From the NCBI GenBank assembly GCA_934378145.1, contig CAKXXW010000019.1, positions 1-33,435 on the forward strand: 33,435 bases of DNA, in the 5' to 3' direction. Under the pieces are notes generated by a model. That model was not told the DNA's origin and searched no databases. It worked only from the letters and a program-made list of their open reading frames with translations. The stretch is from an uncultured Eubacteriales bacterium (lineage in GTDB: Bacteria; Bacillota; Clostridia; Oscillospirales; CAG-272). Positions within the stretch are counted from its first letter, which is position 1. The number at the start of each line of letters is the position of its first letter. Below are positions 21,750 to 28,299 of this stretch, in pieces. Made by a program: the position numbers and the translations under genes.

Positions 21750-23264
21750 ATGTCCGCAAATACCGAAAAAGAAAATAAGGGCAATGGCAAAGGCGTCCTT
21801 GCGCTGTTTTACCGCCTTTCAAAGCCGATAGAACTCACCGAAGGCAAGCCGTGGCGCGTGATCCTTCGTTACTCTGTGCCGATAATACTTTCTTACCTGC
21901 TCCAGCAGTTCTATGTCCTGACCGACGCGGTCATCTGCGGGCAGGTGCTTCCCGCGGGGCAGGTCGCGGGAGTCAGCGACACCTCGGCTCTCACCTTCTT
22001 TTTTCTGCAATTCGCCTTCGGATGCACGGCGGGCTTCTCCGTCCTCACGGCAAAATGCGTCGGAGCAGGGGATAAGCAGGGCGTGAGGCGCTCCTTCGCC
22101 GCGCAGATATACCTTTCCGTTGTCATTTCGGTGCTTCTGACGATACCGGCGCTCGTGTTTCTGCCGCAGCTTCTCGGCTTTCTCAATGTCACGCCGGCGC
22201 ACGGAGAGGTCTACGACGCCGCGTATGCCTACTGCTTCGTGATCTTCCTCGGAATACTCGCGCAGATGGGCTATAACTTCATCTGCGGTATCCTTCGCGC
22301 GGTCGGGGACTCGGTCACGACTCTTGTCTTCCTCATATTTTCGACGATCCTGAACATAGGGCTTGACATCCTGTTCCTCGTTCCTTTCTCGATGGGACCC
22401 ACAGGGGCGGCGCTCGCAACGGTGCTGGCGCAGTTTATCAGCATGATCGCCTGCTTTGTCTATACCATGGTGCGCTATCCCGACCTTCGCCTCCGGCGCG
22501 AGGACTTCAGGGTCAGCGGCGGCGACCTTCTCTCGCATCTTAAGCAGGGGCTTCCGCTCGGGATACAGTTCTCGATCCTTGCCATAGGCATCATCGTCAT
22601 GCAGGGCGGAGTCGTCCGCTTCGACATCACCGAGAGCGGCACGATGGTCGCGGGAACGCCCGCGCAGAACGGATACAACTCGGCAAATAAGATAGTTAAC
22701 TTCCTTATGTCCTTCTATAACGGGCTGGCGTCGGGGATCCTCGGCTTCAATGCGCAGAATTACGGCAGGAAGAATTTTCGCCGCATACGGAAAGGCACGA
22801 TCCAGTCGCTCATAATTATGTTGATAATGTACGCCTTCTGTCTCACGACGGGAATGCTTCTCTCGATCGGCGGAGCGTATCAGTATATATTCCTCAGCGC
22901 CGACAAGGTCTCGCCGACCTCGATAATGTACGGAAACACATACCTTTACATTGACATAAGCCTTTATATAATCCTCGGATTCCTCATAGTCATAAGGAGT
23001 GCGGTGCAGGGCATAACAAGGGTCGGATATGTCCTCGCCGCGGGGATCGCCGAGCTTATCTCAAGGGTGCTGATCTGCGCCTTCCTGCCGCCGCTGATAA
23101 ACGGAGGTCCGACGAACGCCTCGGCATCGCTCGCATCATTCGCGGCGGTCTGCTTCGGAGACCCGGGAGCGTGGATCTTTGCCTCCGCAGTCCTCATAAT
23201 CCCCGCCGTGAAGTATATCTTCCGTATGAAATACCCCGAGGCAGACGGGTACAACGGGGAATGA
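21750..23264 (+). CDS. MATE family efflux transporter
   Basis: A 504-residue integral membrane protein with about 12 predicted helices, in the MATE/DinF family, which export drugs or metabolites by sodium or proton antiport. The N-terminus after a 30-residue cytosolic lead is LRYSVPIILSYLLQQFYVLTDAVICGQVL, the family's first-helix signature; the second half repeats it (LPLGIQFSILAIGIIVMQGGV). FNAQNYGRKNFRRIRKG is the conserved G-QN-G loop of the second half. GGGAAGGA precedes the ATG. A single-gene unit, bracketed by inverted copies of the hairpin element (C and D). Substrate unknown. Confidence 0.92.
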   Translation: MSANTEKENKGNGKGVLALFYRLSKPIELTEGKPWRVILRYSVPIILSYLLQQFYVLTDAVICGQVLPAGQVAGVSDTSALTFFFLQFAFGCTAGFSVLTAKCVGAGDKQGVRRSFAAQIYLSVVISVLLTIPALVFLPQLLGFLNVTPAHGEVYDAAYAYCFVIFLGILAQMGYNFICGILRAVGDSVTTLVFLIFSTILNIGLDILFLVPFSMGPTGAALATVLAQFISMIACFVYTMVRYPDLRLRREDFRVSGGDLLSHLKQGLPLGIQFSILAIGIIVMQGGVVRFDITESGTMVAGTPAQNGYNSANKIVNFLMSFYNGLASGILGFNAQNYGRKNFRRIRKGTIQSLIIMLIMYAFCLTTGMLLSIGGAYQYIFLSADKVSPTSIMYGNTYLYIDISLYIILGFLIVIRSAVQGITRVGYVLAAGIAELISRVLICAFLPPLINGGPTNASASLASFAAVCFGDPGAWIFASAVLIIPAVKYIFRMKYPEADGYNGE

Positions 23265-23290
23265 CGGGAAATACGAAGGATGCGGGAGCT

Positions 23291-23373
23291 GTGGGGGACT
23301 TTCTTTCGAGAAAGTCCCCCACGACCCCCAAAGAACTTGAAAAAGGGTTTGTAGGGGAGGATAATATCCTCCC
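23291..23373 (+). repeat. Composite hairpin element, short form D
   Basis: H1 at 23291-23322 (identical core to copies A-C), CAAAGAACTTGAA, then GTAGGGGAGGAT-AAT-ATCCTCCCG at 23351-23374. It starts 27 nt after the MATE stop and could act as its terminator-like mRNA end, though no T-run follows. Confidence 0.75.
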
Positions 23374-23645
23374 GGCAGGCGGCGCCTGCACCCAATCCTC
23401 GCGGTTTATGCACCGAAGGGTGAATCCTTCACCCGGAGACAATGCTTTGCCAAGGGTAAGAAAGACTTCACTTCTATCGAATGATGATCGCCTAAGCCGA
23501 GGCTCCCTCCGGGAGGGAGCTGGATTTCCGACCGTAGGGAGGAAAGACTGAAGGAGCCCGCGGTATATTATTTTTTCACAGGCAAACAGACCGTTCGCCT
23601 TCGGAAAGGCAACATATCTTCGGGAGGATGATATCCTCCCCTACG
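23374..23645. repeat. Tandem run of unrelated hairpins ending in an inverted GTAGGGG palindrome
   Basis: In order: GCAGGC-GGC-GCCTGC (23376-23390), GGGTGAA-TCC-TTCACCC (23418-23434), GCTCCCTC-CGG-GAGGGAGC (23502-23520) with an adjacent TTTCC/GGAAA stem (23525-23544) and a GACTGAAGGAGCC tail, and GGGAGGAT-GAT-ATCCTCCC at 23622-23640 followed by CCTACGG. The last faces the 23351 palindrome in inverted orientation. A CGCGGGAG/CTCCCGCG hairpin lies at 23707-23743. No coding sequence is seen in 23265-23824. Confidence 0.6.
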
Positions 23646-23824
23646 GTTTTGAGGAAAGGCTTCCCCTTTTTACGGGTCGATTACGATCAAAAAGGCGAAA
23701 AAAATACGCGGGAGGCTCATGCTTTCGCACAAAGTCTCCCGCGCCCGCGGATGAACTCAACAAACACCCGCGGCATAACCCCTGAAAGGTGGGGTTATCC
23801 TATAAATTATTAGCCCTACGGATT

Positions 23825-24241
23825 TTACGAACCCGAAGTGGTGGATCCTTCGGTTGTAGACGCAAATTTAAGAGCGCCATTTTCTATATCCGCTTTAACA
23901 AAAGCACTTGTACCGGTTTCGGTATCAGCGTGTTCTGTATTGTCAGTCTGAGCTGCTATTGCAGTAGAATCAAACTGACCATTTTTTACATGGAAGTAAA
24001 AATACTTGCCTGTTGCATATTCGGATTTAATGCAAATATTTTCTTCAACTTTTCCGGTTTCGGCGGTATTGGCAAGATAAAGCTCATAAGCATTCTTTGC
24101 CTGCTGCATAGCCTTGGACTGATTAGCCTTATCTACAACTGTCGCGAAGGTCGGGATAAGTACACCGGCGAGGATCGCGATGACCGCGATGACGATGACA
24201 AGCTCTACGATCGTAAAGCCCTTTTTGTTAAGTTTCTTCAT
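23825..24241 (-). CDS. Type IV pilin-like protein (prepilin)
   Basis: A 138-residue prepilin. MKKLNKKG is a short positively charged leader; cleavage by prepilin peptidase is expected between Gly8 and Phe9, giving FTIVELVIVIAVIAILAGVL with the conserved Glu5 of the mature protein. The remainder (about 90 residues) is a small globular domain with KSEYATGKYFYFHVKNGQFD and a Ser/Thr/Gly-rich end. The start at 24241 is chosen because GGAG lies 10 nt upstream and the leader fits; the longer in-frame extension crosses the promoter. No peptidase, ATPase or platform protein is nearby, so it is an orphan pilin. More AT-rich than its neighbours. Confidence 0.88.
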   Translation of the reverse strand: MKKLNKKGFTIVELVIVIAVIAILAGVLIPTFATVVDKANQSKAMQQAKNAYELYLANTAETGKVEENICIKSEYATGKYFYFHVKNGQFDSTAIAAQTDNTEHADTETGTSAFVKADIENGALKFASTTEGSTTSGS

Positions 24242-24308
24242 TCTGGGGGTTCTCCTTTTTCTTTTTTTGAATTTTTGCCGCCCGCGAAAGTCAGGCAAAA
24301 CTGCGGGA

Positions 24309-24335
24309 TTTCGTGGATTTGGCAAATCTACGAAA
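24309..24335 (-). promoter_or_regulatory. Palindrome at the pilin transcription start
   Basis: On the minus strand TTTCGTAGATTT-GCC-AAATCCACGAAA, a 12-bp stem with one G-T pair. It covers the predicted first bases of the pilin mRNA and could be an operator or a 5' stabilising hairpin. A near-identical copy in opposite orientation lies at 24487. Confidence 0.6.
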
Positions 24336-24338
24336 AGA

Positions 24339-24367
24339 ATTATAGCACAAAGGGGGGCACTTGTCAA
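24339..24367 (-). promoter_or_regulatory. Pilin promoter
   Basis: Minus strand TTGACA (24367-24362), 17 bp, TATAAT (24344-24339). Transcription should start near 24332, inside the palindrome at 24309-24335. Confidence 0.8.
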
Positions 24368-24486
24368 TAGGGATTTGAAAAATAATTTGCTTTATTGGGC
24401 AAGCTGTGAACAAAATCGTAATTGAAACAAGGAGTCTTTTATACTTCCATATTTGAACCCAGCAATCGACACAAAGTTCTTTGAAG

Positions 24487-24515
24487 TTTTCGTAGATTTG
24501 CCAAATCTACGAAAA
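24487..24515 (+). repeat. Second copy of the pilin-start palindrome
   Basis: TTTTCGTAGATTT-GCC-AAATCTACGAAAA, a 13-bp perfect stem directly followed by a T-run terminator. The 24368-24486 stretch before it holds no gene that I can support. Confidence 0.6.
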
Positions 24516-24516
24516 A

Positions 24517-24544
24517 AAGCACCTCTTTTCGGAGGTGCTTTTTC
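24517..24544 (+). terminator. Terminator without an evident upstream gene
   Basis: AAGCACCTC-TTTTCG-GAGGTGCTT followed by TTTCTTGTTTT. On the plus strand no gene precedes it for more than 1.2 kb, so it marks either an unseen small transcript or the relic of a lost gene. Confidence 0.75.
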
Positions 24545-24561
24545 TTGTTTTGGTGCGGGGC

Positions 24562-24590
24562 TTGCAAAAATCCGGCATATGTGGTATCAT
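24562..24590 (+). promoter_or_regulatory. aroF-aroB promoter
   Basis: TTGCAA (24562-24567), 17 bp, TATCAT (24585-24590); a short leader of about 25 nt leads to aroF. Confidence 0.6.
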
Positions 24591-24622
24591 TATTATGTAT
24601 GTTTATCCGGAGGCGTTTTGAG

Positions 24623-25435
24623 ATGGAAGAGCTTAAATACGCGGGCAGGCGCGACGGCGTCGGGACTCTGCCCGTAAGAATAGGAAATATCGAGGTCGGG
24701 CGTGACTTCCTGCTTGCGGCGGGACCGTGCAGCGTCGAATCGGAGGAGGAGATCCTCTCGGCGGCGAGGGCTGTCGCGGCGGCAGGGGCAAACTACCTGC
24801 GCGGCGGGGTCTTCAAGCCGAGGACATCGCCGTATTCCTTCCGCGGACCCGGACGCGAGGGGCTCGTGCTTATGCGCCGCGCCGCCGACTCGGTCGGTCT
24901 GCCCTTCGGGACGGAGGTCCTTGACCCGCGCGACATTGAAATAGCCTCGGAATACGCCGACGCCATCCACATCGGCGCACGGAATATGCAGAACTTTCCG
25001 CTTCTTATCGAGGCGGGGCGGCAGAAAAAGCCGGTCATCCTGAAGCGTGGGCTTTGCGCGACGCTCTCGGAATGGCTCCTTGCCGCCGAATATATAATGA
25101 ATGAAGGGAATATGCAGGTGATCCTTTGCGAGAGAGGCATCCGCGGCGTCGACGAATTCACGCGCAACACGCTCGACCTTGCGGCGGTGCCGATGCTCCG
25201 CGAGCTTTCCTGCCTTCCCGTGATAGTCGACCCCTCGCACGGAACGGGGAGGGCATCGCTCGTTGCCCCGATGTCGTTCGCGGCGGTCGCGGCGGGGTGC
25301 GACGGACTGATGATAGAGGTCCATCCCGACCCGCCTCATGCCCTCAGCGACAGCGCCCAGCAGCTCACCTTCGGAGAATTTTCCGACCTTGCCGGCAAGG
25401 TCCGCCGCGCCGTCGAATTCGGGAGGTCGCTGTGA
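24623..25435 (+). CDS. aroF: 3-deoxy-7-phosphoheptulonate synthase (DAHP synthase, beta/KDO8PS-like type)
   Basis: This 270-residue enzyme makes DAHP from phosphoenolpyruvate and erythrose 4-phosphate, the first step of the shikimate pathway. LLAAGPCSVESEEEIL (PEP binding), LRGGVFKPRTSPYSFRG, GTEVLDP, IHIGARNMQNF, PVILKRG and IVDPSHGTGR with the metal-binding Cys, His and Asp residues are all present. At 270 residues it lacks the N-terminal ferredoxin-like or chorismate-mutase regulatory domain found in Thermotoga and Bacillus enzymes, so it may not be feedback-controlled. GGAGG 8 nt before the ATG. E4P supply by transketolase in this window links the two, metabolically only. Confidence 0.95.
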   Translation: MEELKYAGRRDGVGTLPVRIGNIEVGRDFLLAAGPCSVESEEEILSAARAVAAAGANYLRGGVFKPRTSPYSFRGPGREGLVLMRRAADSVGLPFGTEVLDPRDIEIASEYADAIHIGARNMQNFPLLIEAGRQKKPVILKRGLCATLSEWLLAAEYIMNEGNMQVILCERGIRGVDEFTRNTLDLAAVPMLRELSCLPVIVDPSHGTGRASLVAPMSFAAVAAGCDGLMIEVHPDPPHALSDSAQQLTFGEFSDLAGKVRRAVEFGRSL

Positions 25436-26487
25436 GTACACTTGCGGACAATCCCTTCTGCCCTATCGCGCTCGGGGGAGGTCTTCTTGAAAGAGCCGGG
25501 GAGCTTTCGCGCAGGGTCCTGCCCGATGCCCGCCGCGCCGCGGTGGTGAGCGACACGAATGTTTTTCCGATATACGGGAAGGTTCTCGTTTCATCGCTTT
25601 CGGCGGCGGGATTTGAGGTCGCGGTCTTCACTTTTCCGGCGGGGGAAGGCTCGAAGACGCTTGCGACCGCCGAAAATATCATAAAAATGCTTGCAGGCAA
25701 TGGATTTTCGCGCTCGGATGCCGTTTTTGCGCTCGGAGGAGGAGTCACGGGCGACACCGCGGGCTTTGCGTCGTCGGTCTATATGCGCGGAACAGGACTT
25801 GTTCAGCTCCCGACGACGCTTATGGCTGCGGTCGATTCGTCGGTCGGGGGGAAGACGGGCGTCGACCTTGACTGCGGGAAAAATCTTGTCGGGAGCTTTT
25901 ACCGTCCCGACCTTGTCATCTGCGACACCGACATAACAGCCGCACTTCCCGACGCGATATTTGCGGAGGGAATGGCGGAGGTCATAAAATACGGCGCGAT
26001 CTGCGACGCGGAGCTGCTTTCGGAGCTTGAAGGACTTGCGCCCTCGCGCCCGTCCGAAAAGGTCATCGGGAGGTGCATTGAGCTGAAGCTCGCCGCCGTT
26101 ATTGCCGACGAGAGAGATCACGGCGAGCGGAGAAAGCTCAATTTCGGTCACACCCTCGGTCACGCCTACGAGCTTCTGAGCGGCTTTGTCCTGCCGCACG
26201 GGTGCGCTGTCGCCGCCGGAATGGTTGCCGAGGCGAGGCTTTCGGAGGCTCTCGGCATATGTGCGCGGGGCTTTTCGGAAAGGATAGAAGGGTTGCTCGG
26301 GCGCTACGGGCTGCCGACAGAGGCGCCTTTTTCGCCCGAAGAAACGGTCGGTGCGGCGTCGCTTGACAAGAAGAACCTCGGCGGGAGGATAGGCTTCTCG
26401 CTCCCCGACGGCAAGGGCGGCTGGAGCTTTCGGCTGCTTGCGCCCGATGAGCTGCATATACTGCTCACGCGGGAGGAAAGTTTATGA
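25432..26487 (+). CDS. aroB: 3-dehydroquinate synthase
   Basis: A 351-residue NAD- and zinc-dependent enzyme that closes DAHP to 3-dehydroquinate, the second shikimate step. It shows PAGEGSKTL (about 64-72), the NAD motif ALGGGVTGDTAGFASSVYMRG, PTTLMAAVDSSVGGKTGVD, and the zinc ligands in AEGMAEVIKYG and NFGHTLGHAYE. The GTG start at 25432 overlaps the aroF stop by 4 nt (GTGA) with GGGAGG upstream, so translation is coupled. Its end overlaps the phosphoesterase start by 4 nt. Confidence 0.97.
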   Translation: MSTLADNPFCPIALGGGLLERAGELSRRVLPDARRAAVVSDTNVFPIYGKVLVSSLSAAGFEVAVFTFPAGEGSKTLATAENIIKMLAGNGFSRSDAVFALGGGVTGDTAGFASSVYMRGTGLVQLPTTLMAAVDSSVGGKTGVDLDCGKNLVGSFYRPDLVICDTDITAALPDAIFAEGMAEVIKYGAICDAELLSELEGLAPSRPSEKVIGRCIELKLAAVIADERDHGERRKLNFGHTLGHAYELLSGFVLPHGCAVAAGMVAEARLSEALGICARGFSERIEGLLGRYGLPTEAPFSPEETVGAASLDKKNLGGRIGFSLPDGKGGWSFRLLAPDELHILLTREESL

Positions 26488-27254
26488 AGATAACCGATTA
26501 CACGGTCGTGAGCGAGAGAGCGCCGCGCTCCTTCACGGTAGCGCTTGCCGCCGACCTTCATGACCGCGACTGCGACGATGTGCTGGAGGCGCTCGCGGCG
26601 GCAAAGCCCGACATCATAGCGATCCCGGGCGACCTTACGGCGCGGCTCGACTGCAGCGAGGGAGAGGCTGCTCCGAACGACCGCGGCACAGCAACTCACA
26701 AAAATGCCTTTAAGCTGCTCGCGGGCGCGTCAAAGCTCGCGCCGACCTTCTATTCGCTCGGGAATCACGAGCTTTGCGGGCATTATTACAGGGAAAACAG
26801 GCACAGAAAATGCCTTGAGGAGAATCTCCGCGCGATAAGGGAGAGCGGCGCGAGGCTCCTTGACGACAGCTTTGTCGAGTTTGAAGGACTGAGGATCGGG
26901 GGGCTTACGAGCGGACTTACGAACGACGACGACCGCCCGAGGCTCGGCTGGCTCGAGGGATTTTGCGCGGGTGAGGGCTTTAAGATGCTCCTCTGCCACC
27001 ATCCGGAATATTATCCGCTCTACCTTGAAAGGTACAGAATAGACCTTGTTCTCAGCGGTCACGCGCACGGCGGGCAGGTAAGGCTCTTCGGCAGAGGGCT
27101 TTTCGCGCCGGGACAGGGGCTTCTGCCGAAATATACTTCGGGCATACACGACGGGCGCTTTGTCATCAGCCGCGGGCTGACGAACACGGCAAAGCCGATA
27201 CCGCGCCTCTTCAACCCGCCCGAGCTTGTGAGGATAAGAGTGACAAGACCCTGA
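26484..27254 (+). CDS. Calcineurin-like metallophosphoesterase
   Basis: A 256-residue phosphoesterase with all five family motifs: AADLH (D-x-H, about 23-27), IPGDLTA (GD), SLGNHELC (GNHE), LLCHHPEYY and LSGHAHGGQVRLFG (GHxHGGQ). The GHAHGGQ plus HHPEYY combination is typical of the YkuE/UDP-2,3-diacylglucosamine-hydrolase-like branch, but it lacks a membrane anchor. Substrate unknown. Translation is coupled to aroB by ATGA overlap; a link to aromatic synthesis is not evident from its family. Confidence 0.9.
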   Translation: MKITDYTVVSERAPRSFTVALAADLHDRDCDDVLEALAAAKPDIIAIPGDLTARLDCSEGEAAPNDRGTATHKNAFKLLAGASKLAPTFYSLGNHELCGHYYRENRHRKCLEENLRAIRESGARLLDDSFVEFEGLRIGGLTSGLTNDDDRPRLGWLEGFCAGEGFKMLLCHHPEYYPLYLERYRIDLVLSGHAHGGQVRLFGRGLFAPGQGLLPKYTSGIHDGRFVISRGLTNTAKPIPRLFNPPELVRIRVTRP

Positions 27255-27282
27255 ATGGGGGGATACGGGAGATACGAAAGAT

Positions 27283-27366
27283 GTGGGGAACTTTCTTGGA
27301 AGAAAGTTCCCCACACCCTTCAAAGAACTTGAACCAATGGTTTGTAGGGGAGGATATTATCCTCCC
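27283..27366 (+). repeat. Composite hairpin element, short form E1
   Basis: H1 (27283-27314) is GTGGGGAACTTTCTT-GG with a perfect complement: compared with copies A-D the stem carries GGGGAAC/GTTCCCC in place of GGGGGAC/GTCCCCC, a paired change. Then come CAAAGAACTTGAA and GTAGGGGAGGAT-ATT-ATCCTCCCG (27344-27367). It begins 28 nt after the phosphoesterase stop. Confidence 0.75.
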
Positions 27367-27410
27367 GCTAATAATGCCTTTATGCAGGGAAACGAGAGAT
27401 ACGGGAGACA

Positions 27411-27690
27411 CGGGAAACTTTCTTAGAAGAAAGTTTCCCGCACCCTTCAAAGAATTTGCTGAAAGGCTATGGAAGTAGCGACTCGTCTCGCGGCATTTTG
27501 CCTGCGGCAAAACTTTGGTGTCTTTTTGAGAAAGCTCCTCAAAAGTCTGCAAGCAGCCTTTTTTCGGATCTTTTCAAAAATCCCCCGAATTTCAGCGCTG
27601 TGCGCTGAAATTCAATGCTCGAGACAAGGGCGAAACCCGTTTGACCTAAAGGTGAAGTACGCCGACAGGGCGCACGCGCCGTTAAATCAA
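27411..27690 (+). repeat. Composite hairpin element, copy E2 (long form)
   Basis: H1 at 27411-27440 (CGGGAAACTTTCTT, AG, complement: again a paired change), AAAGAATTTG, closing arms at 27482-27490 and 27620-27628 (one mismatch), H2 at 27496-27512 (TGC loop), a decayed long stem, H4 at 27587-27613 (GAATTTCAGCGC, TGT, complement) and a tail with CGTTTGACCTAAAGG. The 27691-27819 remainder holds a few small G+C hairpins and no gene. Confidence 0.8.
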
Positions 27691-27819
27691 CGCTTGCCAA
27701 CAGGACGAACATTTTGCGCAAACCTTATGCAAACTTACGACCTGTAAGATAAGAATGACAACAAATGCACGGTATGGGCGCCCACCGGGCGGGGGCAGGA
27801 ACCGCCTGCCGGCAAAAAT

Positions 27820-27847
27820 AAAAAAGCACCCGACGGGGTGCTTTTTT
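27820..27847 (-). terminator. Terminator of the 27861 gene
   Basis: AAAAAAGCACCC pairs with GGGTGCTTTTTT around GAC(G), with T-runs on both strands; it ends the minus-strand gene 14 bp away. Confidence 0.85.
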
Positions 27848-27860
27848 AAGTAAGAATCTC

Positions 27861-28103
27861 TTAGTCCTTTGCAACGAGCATGAAGATACCGCCGAGAAGG
27901 CTGACGAACAGAAGAGAAGCTACCTTGAAACCGACAGAAACAGGTTCGCCGTTCTTGGTCTTCTTTGCATAGCTGATCGTCAGAGGCAGGCACCATGCAA
28001 GCGGAACGAGAGTCCAGCCGATAGCAACGGTTCCGAGAATCATGAATACGAGAGCGAGAGTCTGCATTGTGGATCTTTTCTTGACCTGAACATTGTTATC
28101 CAT
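27861..28103 (-). CDS. Small two-helix membrane protein, unknown function
   Basis: An 80-residue protein with a short basic N-terminus (DNNVQVKKRST) and two or three hydrophobic helices: about 14-42 (LALVFMILGTVAIGWTLVPL and on to AWCLPLTI) and about 59-77 (GFKVASLLFVSLLGGIFML). The linker AKKTKNGEP is cytosolic by the positive-inside rule. No family recognised. It is real by its own promoter, AGGAGG 8 nt before the ATG, and terminator. Confidence 0.7.
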   Translation of the reverse strand: MDNNVQVKKRSTMQTLALVFMILGTVAIGWTLVPLAWCLPLTISYAKKTKNGEPVSVGFKVASLLFVSLLGGIFMLVAKD

Positions 28104-28136
28104 AACAGATAACCTCCTAAAAAATATGGTATTAAC

Positions 28137-28165
28137 AGTATATCAGCATTTCTGTGATTTGTCAA
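28137..28165 (-). promoter_or_regulatory. Promoter of the 27861 gene
   Basis: Minus strand TTGACA (28165-28160), 17 bp, TATACT (28142-28137). Confidence 0.8.
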
Positions 28166-28299
28166 TAGGTTTTAGACAGAAAAATCCGGTAATTTGTAAG
28201 TTTTGTGACAGAATGTGACAACTGTATGGAAAGGAGAACACCCGAAAAACACATTGGGGGAGTTCTTCGGGGGGCTTTCGGGAAGGTCGTTTTGCGGTC

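Noticed and set aside
23265..24622. Insertion sequence or prophage remnant near the pilin
   Set aside because: No transposase, integrase or phage-like frame is present; only palindromes and one complete pilin gene are seen.
24242..24622. Riboswitch or T-box leader for the aro genes
   Set aside because: The predicted aroF leader is only about 25 nt from its promoter, too short for a T-box or a known riboswitch.
24453..24677. Short plus-strand frame before aroF starting MNPAID
   Set aside because: It runs through a palindrome and a T-run terminator, and the aroF promoter; no ribosome-binding site at its start.
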